Below, piece after piece: positions 41,509 through 53,300 of a stretch of 64,000 nucleotides of DNA. The translations under genes and the position numbers were made by a program. Source of the stretch: Chlorella sorokiniana (taxonomy: Eukaryota > Chlorophyta > Trebouxiophyceae > Chlorellales > Chlorellaceae); assembly GCA_025917655.1 (NCBI GenBank), contig CP084616.1, positions 1,302,001 through 1,366,000 on the forward strand, in the 5' to 3' direction. The first letter of the stretch is position 1. Every line of letters begins with the position of its first letter. Under the pieces are notes generated by a model, which made no database searches, had not been told where the DNA came from, and saw only the letters and a list, made by a program, of their open reading frames with translations.

Positions 41509-44500
41509 GTTCCTGCCCTCTGAGGTTACGGCTGGCCTCATTGTCCTGCTGCCCAAGCCTGGCACCGCTGACGCCCGGCAGCTTGCCTCCCACCGCCCCA
41601 TCACCCTCCTGAATTGTGACTACCGCCTGCTAGCTAAGGTGTTGTCGGCCCGCTTCGCTGGGCCCCTTCTCTCCGTCATCGACCCCACCCAGACCGCCTT
41701 CTTACCCGGCCGTTGGATTGGCGACAATGTCCTGCTGCACCTTGAGGAGGTGGAGTACTTGAGAGAGCAGGATGCGCCTGGCTGCATCGTCTTCCTGGAC
41801 TTTGAACAGGCGTACGACAGGGTTGATCGCCCTTGGCTTTTTGATGTCATGCGCCGCATGCGCTTCCCGCAGCTTGCTGTGCGTTGGGTGCAGCTGATGC
41901 TGTCCGGGTGCACTGCCATGGTGTCCCTGAACGGCTATTACACCCCAGCCTTCCCACTAGCACGCAGTGTGCAACAGGGCAGCCCCCTTAGCGTTTTGTT
42001 GTATCTCATTGCTGCACAACCCCTCGCAGCTTCCTTGCGCCGTGCGCAGCAGCAGGGCGTTTGCAGGCCCCTGCTGCTGCCTGGGGGCTCCCCTGCTCCA
42101 ATCTCCCACCAACATGCAGATGATATCACCATCCATGTCTTGGCCCCGCGTGACGCGCACGCCGCCCTGGCGGGGCCTGTGGCCGACTTTTGCGCAGCCA
42201 CCCAGGCCAGGCTCAACCTGCGCAAGTGCAAGGGCATCTTGTTTGGCGATCAGTCCACCATCGACCCTGCAACGCGCTTGTGTGGCGTCACTGGCGTGCG
42301 CTTCCCTTCGCCGTCAGAGTCCATCCGCCACCTCGGCATTCACCTGGGCCTTGACGCCCAGGTGGCCACACAGGCAACCTTCCAAGTTCTCGTGGTAAGG
42401 CTGAGGGAGGTTGCTGAGCGTTGGGCGCGGCACGAGCTGTCCTGGCTGGGGAGGGCCCACGTGGCCAAGCAGGTGCTGGCGGCCATGGTGGTGTATCACG
42501 CCACCTTTGTGCACCCGCCGCCTGCCATGTGGCGCCGCATTGTTAGCGTCATTTTCTCTTTTGTGGGTGGCATGTCACCCTCTGATGTCCTGCGCGGTGC
42601 TGCCGTTAGCCACCCAGCCCGCCACACTGCTGCCTTGCCGTGGTTGGAGGGGGCATTAACTTGGTTGCCCCCGACGTGCATGCTGATTGCTTGCGTGCCA
42701 AGGTCACCGCCCGCCTTCTGCAGCCAGGCCGTCATGCTTGGAAGCTCCTTGTTGCGGCGCGCCTGGTGGATGCCGTCCCTTCCCTTGGGCCCGCCATTGC
42801 TGTTAGCGGGCTGCAGGTCACTACACGCCTCCTCCCACCCCGTCTGGCAGCTTATTTGAGCGGCTTCCAGCAAACGCTTCCACACCGCCTCCTCCCCCAC
42901 CGCGGCTCTCACACCACCAAGTCCTGGCGGAGCGCCTCTTCCACAACCGCCAGGTCCGCGGGCCTGATGGCGCCGTGCTCGACCCCGTCAGCCCGGCGTG
43001 GGAGCCGCTGGCCGCAGCTGGCATCTATACGGTGGGCCGCTTGCGGGATGCGATGCTCGCGGGGCCCACTCTGGCCTTGCATATTGCTTGGGGCTGCGTG
43101 CCTGCCTCCTGGCGTGCGGTGGCGGACCAGCCGCCGCCGGCGGGGTGGCAGCTTTGCCGCGACGGGGCGGCCGAGTGGGTGCGCCGGCAGTTGCCGGGGC
43201 TGCCCGGCCCTGTGCACTACGCTGTCCGGGGTGATGGCAGCCTGCGCCCCCTCTCGGCGGCGCCGGCCCTCCCGGCTGGCACCGTATGGCAGCCCTGCTG
43301 CGTGGTGGGGGCGGCCGCCCCATGCTGCTCGGCGCGTGGGATTCCGTCTTCGTGGACCCCACCGTGTGGGGCTTTGGCAGCGTGGACCTCTTGGGGTTCA
43401 CCGTTAAGGCAGCCACACAGCGGCGCATCCACCTGGCAGCCCGGCAGCGCTGCGGCCCGCGATACCTTCCTTCGGCGGGCTGCAGGCCAGCCCTGTGGCG
43501 GCAGCCTGCAGATGAGCCAGGCCCGTCTGCTGCCGCCTCGGGCTTGCAAGCGTTGGAGCTACGCTGGGCCTCCTCCTACGACACGCGGCTTCACGAGCGG
43601 GTCATGTCTCGCCGGCGGGCAGCAGAGTGGGAGGTGGATCTCCTGCCGTGTCAGCGCCCGGGCCTGCGGCAGCGCCTTGCCGTCTTTGAACGGGTGGCGC
43701 AGCGGCAGCATGCTGAGGAAGAGCAGTTGCAGCAGCTTCAGCCACAGCCGGCCCCACCACCAGCTTGGCCTTTGAGGGACGACACAGTGGATGCAGCGGC
43801 AGCGCCGGCGGGCCTCAATGAGGCTGCCCAAGCGGAGCGCGCTGCGGTGCGCGGTGTATGGCGCCGCCTGCGCGAGGCAGACCTGCCCCGTGAGCAGTAC
43901 ACTGTGGCATACCGCGTGCTGCATGGGTGCCTGTATGTGGGCGCCTTCCTTTGCCACATTCGGGTCGTGCCAGCGGCAGATGCGTTGTGCCAGCACGGTG
44001 ATTGTGCGGCAGCAGCGGATCCGCCCCTTGATGGGCTGACCCATGCATTCTTGCTCTGCCCCGCCGTGGCCGCTGCTGCCGAGTGGGTCTGTCGTGTCTT
44101 TGCGGCTGTCTCGGGTGTGCGCCCTCCTCCCCTCTGTCCCCGTGTCTTTCTTGCAGATGAGCATGCCACTTGGGCCCCACCCGCCCGTCTTCGCCACGTG
44201 TGGGCACACCTGCGCACCGCTTACCTCTACGCTGTGTGGCAGATGCGCGGCCGGCGAACTCTTGCGGGCCAGCCCACCTCGCCGGCCAGCGTGTGCGGTG
44301 CCACGGTAGCAGCGGTGCTGGCTGCCATCAAGCGGGACTGGGCGCGGGCCACGCACAACATGCGCCGGCTGGACGGCACCTATGCTGAGTGGTTCCGTGG
44401 CCGCGACACCTCCCTCCGTATGGGCCAGTTCAAAGCGCGGTGGACCCACAGAGGCGCGCTTTGTGTTGTGGAGGCGGGTGCTATGCGGTTGCGCTTCAGC

Positions 44501-45802
44501 CTGTCCCACCCGGTGGCCGCGCCAGCGGAGGACCCTTCTGCGTCTCGGGTGCCTGCAATTGCCCCTGCGTCCTGCCTTGGTCCCTTGCCCCCTCCACGCC
44601 TGCAGCTCTCCCCTGCCTCCGCTCACCCTGGTGGAGCCTCACCTGCGCCTCTCCCTCTCGCGGGGCCGCTGCTGAGTATGGAGCGTGAAGGCGGGGCAGC
44701 CCCTTCAGGCGGCGGGGCAGCAATGGCACGGGCTGCTCCACGCGCGGGCGTCGGTTAACTCTCCGCCCTGCCCTTTTCTGGCTGGGGCCCTCCTCTTCTT
44801 TGCGGGGCGCTTTCCCACGGCCTCAGCGGCCTTCTTGTCATTTTTATACTCGACCGTGCTGCTTCCACTCCCTTTTGGGCCATGCGATACAGCCTGACTT
44901 CTGTTCATCTTTACATGCGCGCTGCTGGGGCTCCTTCCATTCCTGCAGGCGGCGGCAGTTGGGCGGCCGGCAGCGGCAGCGGCGATGGCGGCAAGTGCGT
45001 GTGTAGTGGCGCGGCGGGTGATGGGCGTTCGCCACCGTGTGTGGCAACGTGCCGGCGGGGTCCGCCGCCCCCCGCCCGGCTTGCCTTGCGGCACCCGCGC
45101 CGCCGGTCCTAGCGGGCCGGCAGGCACACCTGCGGAGCGCGTACATGCCCTTGCTGTCGGTAGTCGTGTGCCCGTCAGCCCTCGGCTTGCCCCGTCCTTG
45201 CTCTTTGCATCCATTGGCTGACGGTTCCCCAGCGCTCGGCTCCTGCGTTGACTTGTCCCTGTTCCCATGGCTCCCTCCAGCACGCTTCCACACTCGATTT
45301 CCTCGCCCCTTTCTGAGTGGCTTGCACCTTCCCTTTCCATGGCTCCCCTCCTTTTCTTAGCCTGCCCCCTCCTGGACGCCCCCTTCTCCCTGTCCCAGTA
45401 CGCCCCCTTTTTTTTTTTTTTTTGTCTTGGCCTGGTTGCCTTTGCGTCTCTTCCGTGGTGGGTTGCTCCATCCTCGCCTCGGGTCTTTCAGTTCTTTGCC
45501 TTGCCCTGTTGTGCCGCTGCCTGCCCCAGTCTGGCGGTTGCCGGGATCTCGCGTTTCATCTGCCTTCACAGCGACATACCGAACACACACACACACAACA
45601 AAGAAAAACGAAAAATCTGCATACCACCCCCGTGACTGCATGCCCCATCTTGCTGTCACATGCGCGTTCGCGCTGCTGTTTGGCTGCCTCATCGGTCATG
45701 ATGCTTCGTGGCTTCGGCCTACCTACGCTTCTTTAGATCCCCCACGTCTCAAGTGTAAGAGCACCCCCTCAAAAACAAAAAAAAAAGAACCAAATGCGTG
45801 TG

Positions 45803-46290
45803 GGCCCCTGCCCGCCTGTGCCCGGCTTGCGTCGGATTCTTCCTTGCCTATTCTGACTCTTTCTTTTTCTTTTTTTTTTTTTTGAGGGGGTTGCTCTTAC
45901 ACTTGAGACGTGGGGGATCTTAAGAAGCGTAGGTAGGCCGAAGCGACGAAGCATCATGACCGATGAGGCAGCCAATCAGCAGCGCGAACTCTTATTTTTT
46001 TATTATTTTTAATATTCTGACTCTTTCACATTTTCCCTTACATTGCACCCTTGTCATCGTGCTTTGCATGCATGGTTGCTGCCATCCCGTATGCTTGCTG
46101 CAACTTGCATCTTCACCTCGGCGCGGTGGGGGTGCGCGGGCCCCGGCTTTGACTCCCGTGCGCTGCTGGCCTGATGAGTTCCCGGTTTTGAGGGCCAGTC
46201 CATTCTTGTCTGCTGGCTTCGGCTGCAGCAGGGATGGGCCCGTTTGCGTCTGAGCTTGTTGGGCCCTATGCCGTGTCCGCGAGGGACATT
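45803..46290 (+). mobile_element. LINE-2 3' UTR fragment, interrupted
   Basis: Matches the 3' UTR of the LINE-2 copies (CCCGCCTGTGCCCGGCTTGC, then CATTTTCCCTTACATTG, GACTCCCGTGCGCTGCTGG and GTCCGCGAGGGACA). It is split by an inverted LINE-1 3' end at 45864-46012. It marks the right boundary of the repeat nest. Confidence 0.75.
45864..46012 (-). mobile_element. Short inverted LINE-1 3'-end insertion
   Basis: A T-rich tract then GAGGGGGTTGCTCTTACACT, the reverse complement of the LINE-1 3' terminus, running on through its 3' UTR to about 45985. Flanked by a 15-bp duplication TATTCTGACTCTTTC (45849-45863 and 46013-46027). A severely 5'-truncated retrotransposition into LINE-2 sequence. Confidence 0.8.
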
Positions 46291-46472
46291 TGAGGGATGT
46301 AATCATTGGTTGTGCATTTTGAGTGACTGTTGACATTGTTGGATAAACAAGCGCCTGGGGTGCTTCGATCGTGAACCCTCCTGCTTTTCAACAGTCGCTG
46401 CTGCCCTGCAACGCATGCCGTTAAGACCGTCTGGCACTTTGCGAGCACGGGCTTGCAGCATGAGACGCTCGG

Positions 46473-46477
46473 TTTAC
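46473..46477 (-). terminator. UGUAA poly(A) signal of SF3B2
   Basis: TTACA on the plus strand (TGTAA on the minus strand) lies 60 bases past the SF3B2 stop, the expected distance. Unique host sequence resumes at about 46300. Confidence 0.6.
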
Positions 46478-46536
46478 ATCTCCAAATTACTGCAAGTTTG
46501 TAAGAAGTGCAACAGCAACCGTATTTGTCGGCTTGA

Positions 46537-49500
46537 TTAAAACTTGAACTTGTTCCGCTTGGCGTCTCCTCCTGCCTTCTCTGCTGCCTTGCGCTTTTGT
46601 TGCGCGGCCTTTGCAGCCACCATGTCTGCACAGCATGGGAAAGAACATGCTTATTGCATTGCAGCTTGATGTTGGCATGCAGCCGCTGCTTGCGCAAAGC
46701 AACGATCTTGCATGTCTCGCACCGACATGCTTTTGTGCTTGCTCACCTGAAAAGTCTTCCCGCCCTGCCGCTGCGCGCTGCTCGGCCACACGAATTTCGT
46801 AAAGGCTGCGCAGGGCCTCGTCATCTAGGTTCTCCAGCTCCTGAGGGGAAAAGAGGGGCGGTGCAAGTTTGCGGCAACCTGGCAGCTGGCGGTGCAAGCT
46901 GGCACCAAACTTCGCAAGCAGCACACAGATGTGACCAGAAAACAATCTGGAAGGGAGCGAGAGCATGTGACAGGAGCCATGCCATGAGCGAGAGCATGTG
47001 ACAGGAGCCATGCCATGAGCGAGGGCATGTGACAAGAGCCATGCCATGCCATGCCCTTACCGCAGGGTCGATGGACACGTCAACATCGCTGGGCATCTCG
47101 CGGCGCAGTGCCTCCAGCCGCTTCTGCAAGCAATATAACAAGGAATGGGTAACAAGCAGGTTGAGCTCTTTCATCGGAATCGAATGTGGAGGTGGTTGGA
47201 TCCCGGTCTCGGTTGCAGCGGCAACAGGCAGCAGCAACCATGCAGGCGCCCCACTCGCTTGCCTGGGCCGCGATGGACATTTTCTCCTTGCTTGCTGCTG
47301 GCATGACATATGTGTGCTCGCTGCCCATGAGCGTGCCTGCTGCAACCGATGCCTTCTGCTGCTCCAGCACGGTGTACAGCTGCTTGGGCCCCTCCGACGT
47401 CTTGCGCAGGTCAATCTCCGAGGGCGTCTCGATGCCGCTGGGCAGGCTGCTGGCCAGGCCTGACGCCACGCTGGCGTAGCCATCAGCCAGGCTCTCTGTG
47501 TCCGCCTGGTCCTGATCCTGCACCAGGAAAGAGGGGGAGGACTAAAGCATGCGCTGAGGCAACCCCAGACCGGTGAGCCTGCCTTAAGCGAGAAATAGCG
47601 TAACAGGCGGCGGGCCGGCCCACCTCTTCCTCCTCGCTCTCCTCCTCGTCTTCTTCCTCGCTCTCTTCCTCCTCGCTTTCCAGTTCTCCCCAGCGCACCA
47701 CCTTGTCCACTGCTGCCTCGTCCTCGTCGACCTCTTCCTCTTCCGTCCCGAACACGTTGCCATAGATGGGGTGCCAAACTCGTCAACCGGGGGCTTGCCC
47801 CAGCCGCCTGCGGGGTGGGTCGCGGCAGGAGATGCTAGCAACCACAATGTTGTGCACCAACGGTTCTGGCAGGTTCAAATGCACCTGGGTGGTATCCAAA
47901 CTGCGCGCCAGGCGGGATGGGGGCGTTGAGGCCCGGGATTTTAAGGGAGGGGTAGCTGGGAGGGGGGCCATAGCGCTGCGCCAGGGGAGACGGGGGGGGT
48001 GTCAATGCAACTTAGTACACAACAATGTGCTGTGCCGGCTGTCCAATCAACACCTATCCTTTTCACCTGCATGTTGACAAGCCAGGGCGGCGGGGAGCCC
48101 TCCGTCACACCAAGCGCCTCTTGAAGGGCCGGGCTCAGCACGCCTGCAATATGTAGGGGAGCAGGGGGCGCGTGTGGTCAACAAAGAGGCAGGGTGAATG
48201 GCCTGTTAACCAGTGCCAAAAACCTTTCCCTTGCACCTCCTGGACGTAACCATACCCGCACCGCGCCCAGCCCTCCCCGTCCCACCGCACCAGGCTGCGC
48301 ATGGGTGATGGCCGCCTCAAACTCTTTGCCCTCGTAGTACATGTCGCCCGGCCCCGATAGCTTGGGCTTGGTCTGGTACTTGAAGAAGGCGTCGTGAAGC
48401 ACCTGGGGTGGGGAGGACGGGGACATAAGGTTTGCAGGGCTGGAAGCACATGCAGGGGGCACTGCAAGCATTGCAGGCACGGCTGGCAAGTGGGAACCGC
48501 CCACCTACATCCAAACACACCAGCACCACTGCCAGAAACGCAGCAGTACACACCTGGTAGTCGATGTCCAGCTTGCCCATCTTAGGCTGCATGCGTTCCC
48601 GTGCCTTTTGCTTCATCTTCTGGCTCTCCGCCTTCTCCAGGTACGCCTGCCGCATCTCGCCTGCGGGACAGGGTGGTGGGGATGGGTGGGGAGTGATGCC
48701 GGGCAGGAACCCTGGCGGCAGCCAGCAAGGGCATACGTGAACCAGGCGGGACGAGAGAAGCATAAAGCAGGCACGGGGCAACCAGGCGGCGCAGGCGCGC
48801 AGCGCTGGCCCAAACCTGATGCCCGCCCCACCAATGCCGGTGGCCTCGATGAACTCGGGCAGCTTGAAGGGCGGCTTCTCCAGGCCACGTTTGCCCTGCA
48901 GGTACTTGCGCTTCTGGCTCCAATGCCGCGGCACCGCCACAGTGTTGCGGTACGACTGCGCCCACAAACAGGAGCGGTGGGCATACATGCACGTCATGCG
49001 CTGGGCAGCAAGGAGGAGGGCGATGGCAGGATGCCATGCAAGCCGCTTCACCTGCCCCCCATGCAGCCGTGCATGCGCAGCTCAGCCAAGCCTGTGCACG
49101 CGCTGGCCCCACCCCCCGCCCACACACACCACAAGTCCTCACCTTCAAGTATACCAGCAGCTTGGGGTCCTGCGCAGTGACGTCCCACACCTCCACCACC
49201 TCTGGCCGCTCGCACGCTTGCTTCAGCTCCGCAATTTTCAGCCGACTCGCTAGCTTGCGCTTCTTCCTAGACAGACCCGCCTCCTCACCCTCGCTGTCGT
49301 CGTCATCGCCGCCGTCTTTGCCCTCCGCCGCCCCCTCCTCCTTGCCCTGGCCCTCATCTTCGTCGCTGCCTGGCTCGCCGCCCTCGCCCTCCTCGCCACC
49401 CAGCAGCCCCTCCACCGTGCCAAAGCGCTGCAGGATGCGCTGGAAGTCCGCCGACGCCGACGGCTGCTGCTCCCCGCCCTCCCCTCCTGCGGGCGCTTCA

Positions 49501-50073
49501 GGTGTCACGCCCAGGCCCAGCCCACCGGCTTGCGGCATGACCTCATCGCCGCCGTTCTCCGCTGCTGCTGCGGGGCCCACCAGGAAGTCAAACTCAAGCG
49601 GGGCCGATACATATTCAATCTCCACCTCCTCCTCGCCATCCTGCAAATGATAATCAAGCAGCCGCTAGGCATGCCATGAGCTCGGCAGCAGCGTCAACAG
49701 GGAGATGCCAGCATCAGTGTGGGGAGCACAGGCCAAACAGCACTGGACAATACCTGCGGCTTAGAGGGCTTGGCGGCCTGCTCCTGTGCTTTGGCCTGCT
49801 GTATGGCAGCGAGCGCCTCCCTGTAGTTTGTGATGCCAAATGGACAACGGCATGCGCCGCTTGTGAGGGCAAGTGTCGAGGCGAAGGGTGCTGTCCCCCC
49901 CGCCCGCCACCGCAGCCCTCGTGGACAATGGCCGCGCGATCACCCCGCCTTGCTCGCGCCCACCTCTCTGCTCTCTTGTTTTGCTTGCGTTGTTTGGCCT
50001 TGAGCTTCTTCTTTTGTGCCGCAGAGAGCTTGGTGCCATTCTCCTGCGGGGCGGTCTCCCCGTCGGCCGCCAT
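46537..50073 (-). CDS. SF3B2: Splicing factor 3B subunit 2 (SF3b145)
   Basis: Component of U2 snRNP SF3b, which holds the branch-point duplex; it pairs with SF3B4. The ATG at 50073 gives MAADGETAPQENGTK and a Lys-rich segment; no SAP domain is seen, as in plants. Conserved blocks in order: VEIEYVSAPLEFDFLV, an acidic stretch, RLKIAELKQACERPEVVEVW, DVTAQDPKLLVYLK, VAVPRHWSQKRKYLQGKRG, LEKPPFKLPEFIEATGI, KMKQKARERMQPKMGKLDI, VLHDAFFKYQTKPKL, MYYEGKEFEAA, SPPPWLVNMQRYGPPSYP, LKIPGLNAPIPPGAQFGYHP, GGWGKPPVDEFGTP, VRWGELESEEEESEEE, SGIETPSEIDLRK, and a C-terminus with EDFSDMVAAKAAQQKRKAAE ending RNKFKF. One frame break is at the G4 run 47768-47771 (GTPIYGNVFGTEEEE with one more base). Confidence 0.95.
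46954..47046. repeat. Three 31-bp tandem repeats in SF3B2 intron
   Basis: A unit beginning GAGCGAGAGCATGTGACAGG occurs three times head to tail (46954, 46985, 47016), followed by CCATG slippage. It lies in the intron between the VDVSIDPA and ELENLDDEA exons. No spacers. Confidence 0.88.
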
Positions 50074-50389
50074 GGCTGCACGGCCTCAAACTGGCGGCAG
50101 CCGGCCTTTGCGGCGACCAATACGCCCTGCAGCCCCCAAGCAGCGAGTGATGCGGAAGTAGGCTGCACTACAGAGGGTTTCAGAGTTGCTCGCGTGCAGG
50201 AAACGCTGTACTTTAACGTTTGATGGTCACAGGATGCCTGCAGTGCCCAGAAGAGGGTACCACGGCCACGCCAGCGTGGGCTGCCAGGGCTCCAGCAGGG
50301 AGGGACCAACTTGCATTTGCCAACACGCGGATCGCCCATCTATTGAGCTTGTATCATGTCGCAGTGACCGCCAGCAGCGACGTAGGCCA
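50074..50389. promoter_or_regulatory. Divergent promoter region, SF3B2 / transportin-1
   Basis: 316 bp between divergent ATGs (50073 minus, 50390 plus). It must hold both promoters and 5' UTRs. No named element recognised. Confidence 0.5.
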
Positions 50390-53300
50390 ATGTCTGCTGG
50401 GGTGGCTGCTGCCTTCACCCCCAGCGAGGAGGGCGTGCAACAGATTGTTGGTCTGCTCACTTCCGTTCATCAACCGGGGGCCAACCAGTCAGAGGCAAGT
50501 GTGCTGCCTGCAGAAGATTGCAGGGACGGCTCAAGAGCCTGCCAGCCCCTTGTTAGCACTGCCCTGAATGAGGTAGAGCTTACAACGCATGCAGCTGCCG
50601 GTTGGCGCCAGGCAGGCCAGCGATGGAGAGTCCCGAGGGAAGCGGCGGCGCAGCACCCGGAAGTGTGCTGCCGCCTACCCTGCACCCTTACCCTGCCCTG
50701 CATCGCCGTTGCTGCTGCCATGCGCAGGTCTATGCGCAGCTGGACCGCTGCCGTGCATACCCCGACTTCAACAACTATCTGGCCTTCATCTTTGCCAGCG
50801 GCGAGGGCCTGCCCATCGAGGTGCGCCAGTCGGCAGGCCTGCTGCTCAAGAACAACCTGCGCGCACACTATGCCTCCATCGCCGAGGACTTCCGCGCCTT
50901 CATCAGAGCCGCGCTGCTGCCAGTGCTGGGCCACACGTCGCGCCCGCTGCGCCACACTGCTGGCACCTGTGCCGTGACCATCGTCAACCACACCGGCCTG
51001 GGCGCCTGGCCCGAGCTGGTGGCGGCGCTGGCTGAGGGGCTGGATGCGGGTGCTGATGCCAACCGTGTGGAGGGTGCCCTAGACTTGGTGTTCAAGGTGA
51101 GGGAGGGGGTTGCGTATGCAGCGCAGCCCTGCAGGCTGTCTGCCGGAGCACTCCGCATGGCAAGCTCTGGATGCCGTTGGACTCTGCAGCAGCCAAGCAT
51201 GCCCCTGACCCTGCAAGCACCCACAGCCCGCCCCTGCCGTGCTGCGCAGATAGCGGAGGACCAGCCGCTGCAGCTAGATGCTGCCATGCCAGGGGGCGGG
51301 GGCGCGCGGCCGACGTGCTGGTGCCGCGCGTGCTGGCACTGATGGGCGCCTCGGCCGCGGAGCTGCGTGCCCTGGCCGTGTCCACGCTCAACCAGCTGGC
51401 CAACATCATGCCAGCCGCCCTCATGGACAACATGGACAGGTGCGAGCCTGCCCCGTGTGCCGTAGGCTTCCGTGAGATGAGAGAGGCAGGCAGCAGCAGG
51501 CAGCGCAGCAGCAACAGCTGCTGGGCAGCGGCGGCGGTCGTGGCAGGAGGGGATGGGGGCGCTTCGCTTCTGGGTGCAGCATCTGTGAGCTGCCAGCACA
51601 CCTGCCGCCCCCCCTCCCCCCCCCCCGCGCCCCCCGCAGGTTCCTGCAGGGCCTCTTCACGCTGGCGCTGGACGCGTCGGCGGCGGTGCGCAAGGCGGTG
51701 TGCCAGGGCCTGGTGGCCATGCTGCTGGCGGTGCCGGAGCGTCTGGAGCCCTCGCTGCCCGACTTGATAGAGTACATGCTCAAGAGCACGCAGGTCGGCG
51801 CTGGTGGGGCAGTGTGTGTGTGTGTGTGTGGGGGCAGCATGGCTGATGCATGTTGAGCCAAGTAGGGCTGGGCACCTTCTATGAAACCCTGGGCCTGGCG
51901 CACCGCGCCTGCCAACACCACCGCCAGCGTGCCTGCCCTGGCCGCAGGACGAGGACGAGAGCATCGCCGTGGAGGCATGCGAGTTCTGGACCGCCTTCTG
52001 CGAGAGCGAGGTGGACAAGGACGCGCTGCGCCCATCCCTGCCACGCGTGCTGCCCGTGCTGCTCAAGAACATGGTGAGCGCCCAAGTCGCCCGCGAGGCT
52101 GCGCACCTGCGCCCGCGCTGTCCCCAACCACGCAGCCGCGTGGGTATGTCCCCTCTCCTCCCATCCTGGGCTGCCTGCGACCTGCGTCCCCATGCCCCTG
52201 CCCGTGCCGCCTTGCTCCCAGGCGTACGAGGAGTTTGATGAGGAGGTGCAGGAGGCGGAGGATCTGGAGGAACGGGCGCTAAAGGGGGCGCGGCGCAGCA
52301 GGCAGACCGCGACGATGAGATCAAGCCGTTTGTGCACAAGTGAGCGAGGCGGGACTCCAGAGAACAGCGGAGCGCTGGGGCACAGGGGGCTCTGGCTTGC
52401 GTTTGCTGCTTCGCAGCCAGCCTGCGTGCCCGGTCTGTCGCTCCCAGCTGGCGGCTGTGCCTTGTGCTGCTCTGCAGGGGCGCAGGCCACGGCGAGGAGG
52501 CTGCCGGGGAGGGCGAGGAGGACGACGAGGAGGGCGATGGCGTCGTGCACTGGAATCTTCGCCGCAGCAGCGCAGGTGTGGGGGTTGGGTGCTCACCAGC
52601 CCCTTAAGCTTGGCTGACCAGCGTGGGAGGCCCTGTTGCGCCTCCGCCCCGGCCTGCAAGCTGCACGGCGCCTGACGCTCTTACCTCCCCTGCTGCTCAG
52701 CCGGCCTGGATATGCTGAGCAACCACTTTGGGGACGAGCTGCTGCCCATCATCCTGCCCATCGTCCAGCAGCGGCTGCAAGTCGCAGACTGGCGTGCACG
52801 AGAGTCGGGTGTGTGCTGGGGCTGGCGCCCAAGAGCCCACAGCTGTTGCCCCGACGCTCTGGAGCCCCTGCTGGCCTTCTCAAGGCCCGGTGCAGCTGCT
52901 ATCGATGCATGCCAAAGCTGTCTTGGTCTGTGCATGCAGCCTTGGGCCCGAGCCCACACCCTCGTGCCCCTCCGCCCCCATGCAGCCATCTTGGCGCTGG
53001 GTGCGGTGAGCAATGGTTGCGCGACGGGGCTGGCTCCCCACTTGCCTGGCATGGTGGCCATGCTGGCGCCCACGCTGGGCGACGCGCGGCCCATGGTGCG
53101 CTGCATTTCCTGCTGGGTGCTGGGCCGGTACTCCAAGTGGCTGCTGGAGCGCGCCGACGGCGGACAGCGTGCGGAGCTGGACGCAGTGGTGGCGGGGGTG
53201 TGCGAGCGCGTGCTGGACCACAACCGTCGCGTGCAGGTGGGTGGGTGGGGGCATGGTTGATGCGCCGCAGCCAGGCTGCAGGGTGGTTGTTTGTTTTAAG

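Larger units (their letters stand above)
39107..44758 (+). pseudogene. LINE-1 ORF2: APE-type endonuclease and reverse transcriptase
   Basis: Starts MSRFDWRAARPAQPLRLV. The endonuclease domain has VNANGL, LVFEAH, LGCYAPTE, MAGDWNHVSDP and the C-terminal GDHLAVDVHL, all expected for APE-like LINE nucleases. The RT domain (about 41515-42560) has VLLPKPGTADARQLASHRPI, TAFLPGRWIGDNVLL, motif A FLDFEQAYDRV, motif B QQGSPLSVLLY, motif C HADD (His in place of the usual Tyr/Phe) and LNLRKCKGILFG. The C-terminal part has CQHGDCAAAADPPLDGLTHA, a Cys/His cluster. Two TRIM insertions and several frame changes (for example near 39360 and 42860) split the ORF. Confidence 0.85.
37181..45787 (+). mobile_element. 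LINE-1: near full-length Zepp/L1-like non-LTR retrotransposon
   Basis: About 7.0 kb of LINE after subtracting three TRIM insertions (37901-38521, 40097-40716, 41158-41508). Order: ORF1 (37182-39038), ORF2 with endonuclease and reverse transcriptase (39107-44758), and a 3' UTR to an A-rich tail near 45770-45787 after GAGCACCCCCTC. This layout, the L1-like domains and the nested truncated copies recall Zepp, the LINE of Chlorella and Coccomyxa chromosomes. The 5' end abuts the satellite, so it may be slightly truncated. The TRIM insertions and several frame changes make this copy inactive as it stands. Confidence 0.88.

Noticed and set aside
49114-49131. Second GC-AG or U12 intron set in SF3B2
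   Set aside because: All SF3B2 junctions I traced fit ordinary GT-AG introns in phase.
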